Below, one piece after another: positions 35,901 through 42,632 of a stretch of 64,000 nucleotides of DNA. A model generated the notes under the pieces. The model made no database searches and was not told where the DNA came from. It worked only from the letters and a program-made list of their open reading frames with translations. The stretch lies in NCBI GenBank assembly GCA_025642065.1, contig JAODUP010000092.1, forward strand, positions 573,501-637,500, read 5' to 3'. The first letter of the stretch is position 1. Every line of letters starts with the position of its first letter. Source of the DNA: Paralvinella palmiformis. Its lineage: Eukaryota; Annelida; Polychaeta; Terebellida; Alvinellidae. The position numbers were made by a program, and so were the translations under genes.

Positions 35901-38849
35901 TTAAAATTGATTTATTGTAAATATTCAGGTACACCGATATAATAAAAGTACATAGATTTTTACAAATATAAGTCTACTAGCTCTAGTGTCTCTTGGTCAA
36001 TAAATATTTTATTCATGTATCTATTAGATGGAGAATATTATTGGTGGCATCAAAGATTCAAATTTGAAGTTAACGCTAGCTTTTGGAATTGGACTGCATC
36101 ATGCTGGCTTGCATGAGAAAGATCGTAACATGGTCGAGGAACTGTTCGTTAACACCAAAATACAGGTAATTTTGAGAGAGTTGATGTTGTATTTTTTATT
36201 TTTTATATATTTTTAATTATAATGATTTTTAGGAGGTTTTTGCAATTCTGAATTAAGGCATTAATTGATACCTCCTTGGTGGATCATTTAAACTACAACA
36301 GGTAAGTTTTTAAACTTCAAAAATGGTATGACGTTACCATGAACAGCGTCCATGATCTGATTATATTCCTACACATTACAGGTTCTAATTGCAACAAGCA
36401 CCTTAGCTTGGGGTGTTAACTTCCCAGCCCATTTGGTCGTTGTGAAAGGCACAGAATTCTATGATGGGAAGAAACGAAGATATGTCGACTTCCCAATCAC
36501 TGGTAAGTTTAGTATCTTTTATTAACTTGATGGCTGATGTGTCCTAGAGGTTGGACGTAAAAAGTCACAGGAAAAAAATCACAGGAAAAAAGTCATGGAA
36601 ATGACTAACTTAGACATTTATCCTTTTGATTAACTTACTGTGCTTAAGATATTGAAGAAAACTGGATTTCTTTTCACGTACATATAATACCATCATATAT
36701 AAATAGTGTTGTCAAAATGTAAAAGTCGTGTATTGTCAGTCAATAACTGATTCAAAGAATTTTTTAGTTTTATTAGCTCATTTGTTTATGGTACTTAAAT
36801 AAATTGTGATGTTTTTTCTGTGGCCTTTTTCCTGAGACTTTTTTGCCCAACACGATTCCTGAAAAACGCGCACAAGATGCTCGAAGTTTTTTGTACTACA
36901 TTTTTTCACTAATTTATTAGCAGCTTAATGCGTTATGAGAAGTATACCAATCATGATATAAAGATGGCTGTTTTACATTTTTGCTCAGGTCCACAAAAAC
37001 ATATAAAATATTCTCGTGCATAAGATAACAAAATAGTCTCAGAATTCATTATACGTATGCCTATTGATCTTATACACGAGTATCATCCAAAGGCAAAATA
37101 CTTGGTGGAGTTTATCTTGTGTAATAATGGAAGAGATCTACGACAGCACCAACAATGTCTGCACACTGACATGTCCTATTTCATGAAACGTTATCACTTG
37201 GAGAATTATGTCATGTGTCATACTTCATCTATAACGCAGTGATGAATTTACATGTGAATTTTCAATGAATTGTGGGTTAAGGATTCTAAATTGAATGAGA
37301 TCACTATCCTTTGGTGCTTTTGTGTGTTGAGTTCATGAAACGAAATGAGCATTTTTTCCACAAATTAAAAATAAGTAAAAAAAAGTACGTTTTACACACA
37401 ATTATATATGATATTCATTAATGTAGTCATACGTTTTTGCTCAGTGTTTTTGTAACTCATTTTCTATCAGAAATAAAATTCCAATTTCAGTGAGTAGCAG
37501 TTTCAAATAAATTGTTAAACTACCAAACTCTGTGTGCTGTTTTTTTATGGTTAAATATTGTGAAAAACAAGTGGGGGATGAGTTTAATCTATAACCTTAT
37601 CACATTATAATGGCTCATAATCAATTTGACAGCACCAGATCTCAACTATTTCTATGGGTTTTTGTACACCTTAGATAACCTCCTAACCATTTAAGAATGA
37701 ATGAATTGTTGACAATTATGTGGGTTTTCCTATGTAGAAGGGTTTAATTGTCATAAGACAGTTGGTGGGGGTAGGGGGGTTGACACTTATATTTATGTTA
37801 TCGTTGTAAATGGCATTTTTATGTGATGGCAGGATTATAACCTAACTATGGCTTTGTTTATGAAAAACCTTTGTTCAGAATATCAGGCATTTATAATTAA
37901 AATATTGAAAGGGTTTGTTTAATGAAGACCTTTAACACTACATTTGTATCATGACTACCAGTGAGATAGCTCAGTTGTGTCGATGATGATCCGTTAAATG
38001 TTAAGAATGCAAATAGATTTAGGTCAATAAGAGTTGATGTTTGTCTGCAGACGTTCTACAGATGATGGGCCGTGCTGGTAGACCACAGTTTGATGATCAG
38101 GGTAAAGCTGTCATCTTGGTCCATGATGTCAAGAAACACTTCTACAAGAAGTTCTTGTATGAACCATTTCCCGTTGAGTCTAAGTAAGTAGAATGGCTAA
38201 CAAGAGTTGTTGTTGTGGTCAGTGTGGTCTGATTTGTCATTATTCAGAGCCTGCTTTATGTTAGTTTCAGAATTACTCAACTGATTATTAAAACCAATTA
38301 CTCAACTGATTATTAAAACTGATTTATGATTTGCTGAAAATGTGGCAGTGTACTTGTGGAGTTTTTTGAATTATTATGACTGGTGTTTCTACATTGTTTA
38401 CATAACCATAAACACACAATTAGATGTATGCTTGAGTGTATACATGCACGCACACACACACACATGCACACACACACACACACTTTTAGAAGGACAATTT
38501 TCTATGGCCACACTGGTGCTACATTCTTAAGTTTGAAGGATATTTCATCTTTCATTCCACGTCATCACCGTTAAAATTCATTTGGCCCATCTCACCAATT
38601 GTTGATAATTAACCATCAGTTAAAAAAATTTAAACGAGGAGATGGTTGAAACATTGAGATTGCTATTTTAGCTCTCATTTTATGGAGATTTAAATTTAAT
38701 CTGTAATCCTTCACGTATTACAGTCTTCTTGAAGTGTTACCCGAACATCTGAATGCTGAGATCGTCTCTGGTACAATCCAGTCTAAGCAGGATGCAATGG
38801 ATTACATCACTTGGACTTACTTCTTCCGAAGATTGATCATGAATCCAAG
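9709..38849 (+). CDS. ASCC3: ASCC3, activating signal cointegrator 1 complex subunit 3 (helicase), C-terminus not present
   Basis: Thirty-two exons encode about 1,754 residues collinear with ASCC3. Exons: 9709-9949, 12383-12936, 13607-13718, 15230-15288, 15885-16009, 16166-16304, 16490-16615, 17084-17284, 17686-17826, 18920-19084, 20110-20267, 20833-20924, 21451-21585, 21701-21892, 22079-22303, 24255-24374, 24728-24892, 25217-25303 (duplicated at 26158-26244), 27239-27412, 27531-27756, 29108-29361, 29636-29804, 30235-30455, 31236-31321, 31966-32132, 32616-32761, 34531-34651, 35243-35385, 36028-36165, 36382-36502, 38051-38183, 38724-38849. All introns are GT-AG and phases agree except across the exon 11 frameshift. 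Known role: 3'-5' helicase of the ASC-1 complex, used in alkylation repair with ALKBH3 and in splitting collided ribosomes. Two RecA cassettes are visible ([12 protein letters not shown] and [12 protein letters not shown]). The family is about 2,200 residues; the last about 400 (second Sec63 unit) are absent from the window. Confidence 0.95.
10917..10952. repeat. (AT)n microsatellite
   Basis: Pure TA/AT run in ASCC3 intron 1. Confidence 0.9.
11860..11965 (+). mobile_element. Possible tRNA-derived SINE head
   Basis: GATGGTGCCACCGTTAGAGC followed about 30 bases later by GGTTGCGAGTTCGGATCTGG, spaced like A and B boxes of a tRNA-derived element. Lies in ASCC3 intron 1. No second copy of the body noticed. 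Confidence 0.35.
13522..13566. repeat. (CA)n microsatellite
   Basis: CA array ending 40 bases before ASCC3 exon 3; the pyrimidine tract and TTTACAG acceptor lie between. Confidence 0.9.
14028..14381 (+). mobile_element. tRNA-derived SINE, family B
   Basis: The most complete copy: head GTGGCCTTGTGGTTAAGCAC with a B-box-like CAGATTCGATCCCGG, then TTCTCGGCTCACATCATCG, a CTCTGGCAGTGACCACTC segment, a (G)n run, and a 3' part with AACATAGAGGCTGTGTTGAA. It sits in ASCC3 intron 3 and abuts a (CA)n array. Confidence 0.75.
14382..14474. repeat. Interrupted (CA)n microsatellite
   Basis: Ninety-base CA array with periodic CAACACAACA interruptions. Confidence 0.95.
14752..15190. mobile_element. MITE-like element with terminal inverted repeats
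   Basis: Begins CAGGGTTCCCAC and ends GTGAGAACCTTG, whose complement CAAGGTTCTCAC matches the left end at 10 of 12 positions. Sub-terminal CCTGGAAAAT / ATTTTCCAGG motifs recur internally in both orientations. Both outer flanks read TTATA, a possible target-site duplication. No transposase reading frame inside. The CAGGG start resembles hAT-type ends, but the 5 bp flank does not match the usual 8 bp hAT duplication. It ends 39 bases before ASCC3 exon 4. Confidence 0.6.
17084..22303 (+). CDS. ASCC3: ASCC3 exons 8-15: first helicase cassette (RecA1-RecA2)
   Basis: Exon 8 has Walker A APTGAGKT (about residue 487); exon 9 [14 protein letters not shown] and ELTGDM; exon 10 [12 protein letters not shown] and the Walker B box [15 protein letters not shown]; exon 11 [11 protein letters not shown] and FLHVNPYKG. 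Exon 12 continues after the expected [12 protein letters not shown], exon 13 has [15 protein letters not shown], exon 14 [11 protein letters not shown] and [15 protein letters not shown], exon 15 [15 protein letters not shown] (motif VI) and [18 protein letters not shown]. All catalytic motifs of a Ski2-like ATPase are present. In ASCC3 family biochemistry the second, C-terminal cassette is often considered the main motor, so an intact first cassette here does not establish which is dominant in this animal. Exon 11 is frameshifted (separate entry). Confidence 0.95.
17379..17474 (+). repeat. Dispersed repeat ending in (ATT)n
   Basis: ATTGCCCAACCCATGTACTG ... CCACTGAGCTCGA ... AGAAGTTTGTAATTATTATT. 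A second copy lies at 34917-35013, also in an ASCC3 intron. Probably a short SINE or LINE 3' fragment. Confidence 0.55.
18577..18611. repeat. (AT)n microsatellite
   Basis: TA run in ASCC3 intron 9. Confidence 0.9.
20110..20267 (+). CDS. ASCC3: ASCC3 exon 11 with a one-base frameshift
   Basis: The exon opens in frame ([20 protein letters not shown], then [10 protein letters not shown]). At 20212-20224 the pyrimidine run CTCTTTCTTCTTC carries one base too many for the conserved FFFDGRFRP segment. The reading frame meets TAG at 20230-20232, while [16 protein letters not shown] continues in the next frame up to the donor at 20268. Exon length is 158; 157 would restore the phase needed by exon 12, which is otherwise intact. 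This is either a sequence or assembly error in a pyrimidine tract or a real loss-of-function allele. Confidence 0.88.
22505..22680 (+). mobile_element. Degraded tRNA-derived SINE, family A
   Basis: Diverged copy: head region TGGCCCAGTTGATAGTGTG, then CATTGGAGGTCATTCAGCC and GTGCACAAAGGTGGCCATAA. In ASCC3 intron 15. Confidence 0.5.
23471..23650 (+). mobile_element. tRNA-derived SINE, family A
   Basis: CCTGGTCTAAACTAGCAGC (A-box), TGAGTTCAAATCTTAGC (B-box), GAAGGGTGTTTCATCTTTCA and GTGCACAAAGGTGGCCATAA. In ASCC3 intron 15. Confidence 0.65.
24255..29804 (+). CDS. ASCC3: ASCC3 exons 16-22: first Sec63-like unit
   Basis: Exons 16-20 encode the winged-helix remainder and Sec63 helical bundle: [79 protein letters not shown] and [20 protein letters not shown]. 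Exons 21-22 encode the FN3/C2-like part: [49 protein letters not shown] and [20 protein letters not shown]. This unit packs against cassette 1 in Brr2-like helicases. The central exon (18) is present twice within a tandem duplication. Confidence 0.94.
25103..25156. repeat. (AT)n microsatellite in duplication unit 1
   Basis: Interrupted TA run 60 bases before exon 18, copy 1. Confidence 0.9.
25217..25303 (+). CDS. ASCC3: ASCC3 exon 18, copy 1
   Basis: 87 bp, phase 0 to 0, acceptor TATTTAG, donor GTAATG. Encodes [15 protein letters not shown] and the [10 protein letters not shown] end that joins KVRQEE in exon 19. Using one copy gives the conserved ASCC3 length here; using both adds 29 repeated residues without a frameshift. 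Confidence 0.9.
25405..25690 (-). mobile_element. tRNA-derived SINE, family D (duplication unit 1)
   Basis: Matches the 5393-5690 element: TGGTCTGAAATTTACTGCTT, CTAGCCAGTTATCTAGCTAG, and a decayed tRNA head on the minus strand (GGAGGTTCGTATTGCAGCC). Confidence 0.6.
26037..26095. repeat. (AT)n microsatellite in duplication unit 2
   Basis: About 28 AT units, longer than in unit 1. Confidence 0.9.
26158..26244 (+). CDS. ASCC3: ASCC3 exon 18, copy 2
   Basis: Same 87 bases as copy 1 with the same splice signals; I see no difference in the coding bases. Could be mutually exclusive, redundant, or a product of uncollapsed haplotypes. Confidence 0.85.
26347..26633 (-). mobile_element. tRNA-derived SINE, family D (duplication unit 2)
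   Basis: Duplicate of the copy at 25405-25690, carried by the tandem duplication and not an independent insertion. Confidence 0.6.
27983..28082. repeat. Palindromic MITE fragment
   Basis: CAGAAAGGTATTTCTCCCC and GGGGAGAAACATACCTTTCTG form an imperfect hairpin around CTGCCAT; the element starts CCAGGGTTGGC, an end motif common in hAT-like MITEs. In ASCC3 intron 20. Confidence 0.5.
28391..28673 (-). mobile_element. tRNA-derived SINE, family B, head truncated
   Basis: Shares GGCTGTCGCTTATTCGGCAC, ACGGAAAGATGGAGCCGAAA and CCACGATGTTGTGAGCCGAG with the copies at 7635 and 14028. The tRNA-like head stops at TTGGCACCAAGC, where a long (CA)n array begins. Confidence 0.72.
28674..28735. repeat. (CA)n microsatellite
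   Basis: About 30 uninterrupted CA units fused to the SINE. Confidence 0.95.
29911..30105 (-). mobile_element. tRNA-derived SINE, family A
   Basis: Minus-strand copy with A-box GTGGTCTAGTTAGTAGGGC and B-box GAGTTCAAATCTC in the complement. ATGATGATTGATGTTATATG is its 3' tail. Lies in ASCC3 intron 22. Confidence 0.72.
30142..30196. repeat. Compound (AT)n-(GT)n microsatellite
   Basis: AT run then GT run, 40 bases before ASCC3 exon 23. Confidence 0.92.
30235..38849 (+). CDS. ASCC3: ASCC3 exons 23-32: second helicase cassette
   Basis: Exon 23 has [32 protein letters not shown] and Walker A APTGSGKT (about residue 1335); exon 24 [15 protein letters not shown]; exon 25 [24 protein letters not shown] and Walker [12 protein letters not shown]; exon 26 [19 protein letters not shown]; exon 27 [19 protein letters not shown]; exon 28 [18 protein letters not shown]; exon 29 [20 protein letters not shown]; exon 30 [18 protein letters not shown]; exon 31 [20 protein letters not shown]; exon 32 [14 protein letters not shown] and [16 protein letters not shown]. 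All ATPase motifs are kept. Exon 32 ends in phase 2 (AG|GTAGGC), needing a Ser/Arg codon completion from a next exon that I cannot find; the winged-helix end and second Sec63 unit are missing. Confidence 0.95.
30802..30873. repeat. Compound (GT)n-(AT)n-(AC)n microsatellite
   Basis: Near-palindromic TG, TA, then CA runs, able to fold on itself. Confidence 0.9.
31758..31819. repeat. (AT)n microsatellite
   Basis: About 30 AT units in ASCC3 intron 24. Confidence 0.92.
32225..32455. repeat. AT-rich minisatellite, about 22 bp unit
   Basis: About ten variants of TTTGAATATTTTATGTATTT in tandem, in ASCC3 intron 25. The apparent ORF through it is repeat-encoded and not a gene. Confidence 0.88.
32861..32937. 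repeat. (CA)n-(AT)n microsatellite
   Basis: CA/GCA-type run followed by about 20 AT units in ASCC3 intron 26. Confidence 0.9.
34917..35013 (+). repeat. Dispersed repeat ending in (ATT)n, second copy
   Basis: TTGCCCAACCCCCGTACTAA ... CCACTGAGCTCGATTCATTT ... AGAAGTTTGTAATTATTATT, matching 17379-17474. Confidence 0.55.
35683..35898. repeat. 38-39 bp minisatellite, about 6 copies
   Basis: Unit TTTAAATATAACAGAGAATC + TGTGGAACATGGTTGCTG, diverging towards the right end. In ASCC3 intron 28. Confidence 0.88.
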
Positions 38850-40089
38850 GTAGGCCTGTAGATAGCAACTAGATGTCTCTGTGTGTGTGTGTGTGTGTGC
38901 GCATGCGTGTGTGTGTGTGTGATGACAATATTTTATGTGTATGTGCAATGTAAACCCAAGATAGATATATTGACGGATGCAGTGGTGGGAACAGTATATG
39001 CGAGGGATCGCTGCTGTGATTACGAGCTCTGGTTAAACGACGAATGTGTCGATTCCTGCGTACTCTGTCTCTGTAATAATTCATATCCACATCACCTTAT
39101 TATTATTATTATTAGGTCGCATTAAAATGATGAACATTTAAAACAATCAATTTTATGTTTCATACAGTAGTATGGAGAGTAATGCTCCAACACACAACAA
39201 ACTCTGTAGTACATTAATATTTATTCCCCCTTTGCCATAATATCATCTATTTTACAGAATACAACGTCCCGTTGTTTAATATAATTGAGTATTACACGTT
39301 TATATATATATCAACATCGAAGCTTACATTATGACACCAATCGATATTGATTATTTATAGACACATAATGGTTAACCATAGAAGCATTTCTATATTACTA
39401 AAGGCTGACTATTTACATTTCTCTATATAACCATGCACATTAGTACATACTGATGGGCTACTAATTCTTAGAACATTTCTATAATGCTGACGATTAATCC
39501 TGAATCATGGATCATGTTGAATGTAATTGCCCGCTAGTCATAGTTGAAAAGAGAATGAGATCTATCCTCGGCCATTGATTACTGGTGTATAAAATTGATG
39601 TAGGTAGTCATATTATTCTATTTTTTAAATATTTTTAATATCACCTTTCATTTTGCATCACGCTACTCTCTCTCTACTACCAACAGATGGCAAGCCTGTT
39701 TTCTGTTGTGTATTTTGAACATAACCGAAATTGTTTCCCGATCTCTGGCTGTTGTCGTCAGGTGTTAAAGGCTGTCACAAAGTTATACATGTATATCAGT
39801 AGGAGTGTCTCAGTTTATACCTCGCCATACCACCTATATTAAAGCCCACCATTACCTGCCTTAATGAGCATGTCTGCTAAAAGCCCACTTAAAATGGTGC
39901 CTTACAATTCACTGAGACCTGTTTGATGACGACGAGAGAACCTACCAAATGTTCACTTATATTTAAGAACAACATGAGCTATTCCCAGAGATGGTCCATT
40001 AAGAGAGGTTTGAATGTTTTAATTATTTGGCCCATATGCATTCTGGTGAAGACCACCAAAACTGTAGCCACCGAGCGATCATTAGTTAT
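38850..40089. other. Convergent junction between ASCC3 and the SUEL-lectin gene
   Basis: No ASCC3 exon recognised after 38849 on the plus strand. Contains a (TG)n array at 38880-38921, the 199 bp copy of SUEL-gene intron/exon sequence at 38980-39178, and AT-rich unique DNA that probably includes the 3' UTR of the minus-strand gene. A minus-strand AATAAA lies at 39225-39220. Confidence 0.6.
38980..39178 (-). repeat. Partial copy of SUEL-gene intron 3/exon 4 boundary
   Basis: Matches 42180-42397 at high identity, including about 90 bases of exon 4 (coding RDRVRRNRHIRRLTRARN), the acceptor TTATTACAG, an (ATT)n stretch shorter by about 18 bases, and intron sequence up to CATACAGTAGTATGGAGA. Both flanks differ from the source. 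The reading frame leaves homology after the LFPPL equivalent, so it is not a functional exon. Confidence 0.9.
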
Positions 40090-40277
40090 CTACACCGATA
40101 CTGGTGTTCTATCTGTCTTGTTCGGCCTGGTGTTGTCTGCTGTATTTGTCTGATTCTGAGTTAGACGACCAGTCAGTATGGTTGATAGTTCGGGCTGAAG
40201 TCTCTCAGTGAATTCTGTGGCCTTCGTTGGTATCAGCTTCTTGATGCGATCTGTACTGTTGGTCTTGGCGAAAGCAT
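40090..40277 (-). CDS. SUEL gene 1, exon 6 (terminal)
   Basis: Acceptor CGTTTCAG at 40285-40278; begins with AT, completing the Asp codon split after exon 5. Encodes about 62 polar residues (AFAKTNSTDRIKKLIPTKAT ...) and ends PVSV with TAG at 40092-40090. Identified by splice phase and continuous frame; no longer reading frame marks it. Confidence 0.75.
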
Positions 40278-42296
40278 CTGAAACGATGTTGATTCAGCAT
40301 GAAAACATAAATTATTGCATTCTTGCTAAATTTTCAATCTCTCTCCGTGGGGCTGTGTATATATATGTGTGTGTGTGTGTATTTCTCTGTTGATGATGAT
40401 TGGTTGATGTTTTACGCCCATTTTTATGCACATGGTAGACTAAATGGAGTGACCTCTAAAAGTAGTGAAGCAAAGTCAAAGATGAAACACCCTTCAGATA
40501 TGCCCACACCGAGATTCGAACTTAGGTGGTAGTGATCTGTGCTCCAATGTGCTACCAGTTAGACCACGGAGGTGCCTGTGTGTGTGTGTGTGTGTGTGTG
40601 TGTGCATGTTTGCATGTGTATATGTATGTATGAATATATTTGTATGTAGAGTAGTTTACTGTATTTTATACGCAGTAAACTCAACAGAACCATAATCCAT
40701 TACCATAATTTTCACTGGTTGATGCCGTAATTTTCCGAGGTGGTTTCTTGGGTTGTTTTACGACATCTGTCGACTGTCTCAGTGCTGTGGGTGGCAATGG
40801 CGGAGGTGTAATATCGAGTGAATCATTACTTAGTCTGTACTCCTCCCGGTCACTGTGACACTTGGTGGCTGTTGGCGTCAAGGTTGGCGATGTCGTCATG
40901 TTAGTGCTACCTGTAAGGATGGCCATAAGCACAAATAGATAAATTATAAATATTGATTGTTTGAGATTTAGATTTCTGGGTCTGTTTGAGGTCAGTAAGT
41001 TGATGTGTACTCAGCCAGAAATTTCATACATGTTTTGACATTAACAACTATATATCCATTTTGAAACTAGGATGACCACTGTCAGACAGACTCACCGTAT
41101 GAGTCAGCTATCTTCTTCAGACACTGGTATATGGTATCTGTATCATAGCCTTGTTCAGTATTCAGAGTCGAGTTACTCTTCCAGGTTGTCATTTGTCCCG
41201 AATTGGCCGCCGAAAGATCCTCGTGGCTCACCTTTGGCGAGAGGAATGGTGTGGTGGCTTGAGGAAAGTTGTGCGGTATGTGTACACCCTGAGGATGGCA
41301 GGGGACACATCCTGTGTGCATGTAGTTGACGGTGTAGTGCACCTTCCTGGGAGCACCCAGTCTTCCTGGATCCGATTGTATGGTGTTCACGTTCGGCCTG
41401 AACGTGTAGCCTTGGTTCCTATTGTGAACGCCATCGTGAGGACCAAGGCCGTAGGGAGTGGTGTGTTGCGGAGGGGAAAAGATCATTTGTGACGTGGAGC
41501 ACGTGAAGATCGGGTTTCTTTCAGGCACCTTTGGCGGCCTGATTCGTTTGTTGATGTCCTCCCTTGTTTCCATGGCTCCAAGTGGTGACGTCTTTGCCAT
41601 TCGTTCTTCCTGGCCATTTGGATTTGTCGCCATCTTACCTGCCATATTAACGTCACTGTTGCCGAACTTCTCTGGTGGATGCCTATCGGTAAACGACCTC
41701 CTTTGGCTTGAAGATGTGCTCACTTCGTGCCGTCTCTGATTTCCCTTTACCTCGTTTGGCCCATTACATCCCTGATGGCTGGAGAGCTGTCGTTTTCTGT
41801 TTGAATACTTACCGAGAGTCTCGTAGCTGGAGCTGCAGTTGACGTGATCCCCATCGGTTCTCCTGGATCGATGGGCATCATTCTGAGATTCATTCCTCTG
41901 ACCTGCGAGTGCGCCACTATTTTTGCCTGAAATTGTTTGTATTTGTTCGCCTATGACCGATCCTTTTGGCACGGCGGGGAGAGGCCGTTCCCCTCCCTCT
42001 GACCGAGAGGAACAGCTCCCCGGGATGTTTTTCCTTCCGTCATTCCGCCCAAGAACCGGTTTGATGTCTTCATTTCTGACCATCAGTGGAGAGCTCTTGC
42101 TGCTGAGAGAATCTAAGGACTTTGCCCTGGATATGTTTGAGGTCTTGAAAGCGGAACTCTTAGGTGAAGCGGGCAGAGCCAGCGGTGGGAACAGTATATG
42201 CGAGGGATCACTGCTGTGATTACGAGCTCTGGTTAAACGACGAATGTGTCGATTCCTGCGTACTCTGTCTCTGTAATAATTCATATCCACATCACC

Positions 42297-42332
<36 letters not shown>

Positions 42333-42595
42333 GGCCACATTAAAATTATGAACATTTAAAACAATCAATTTTATGTTTCATACAGTAGTATGGAGACAAT
42401 GGTGATAGACTGTTATCCTTCGACATTACTGGTAATAATTTTAACATTAGTTTGATATTGGTCCATACTGTACCTTTTATAATAGATTAACAGGCCAAGA
42501 ACTGCTGCAAACACCAACCAACCAACAATACCAACTATCATGAGTACTGTAAGGGAAAAATAGATCTTTATTATTTGTATGTATGTATGAACTCT

Positions 42596-42632
<37 letters not shown>

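Noticed and set aside
38869..39090. Minus-strand frame resembling the SUEL gene 1 tail as an extra exon
   Set aside because: Only the copied 90 bases match; the frame then runs into intronic and (CA)n sequence and no donor fits the phase.
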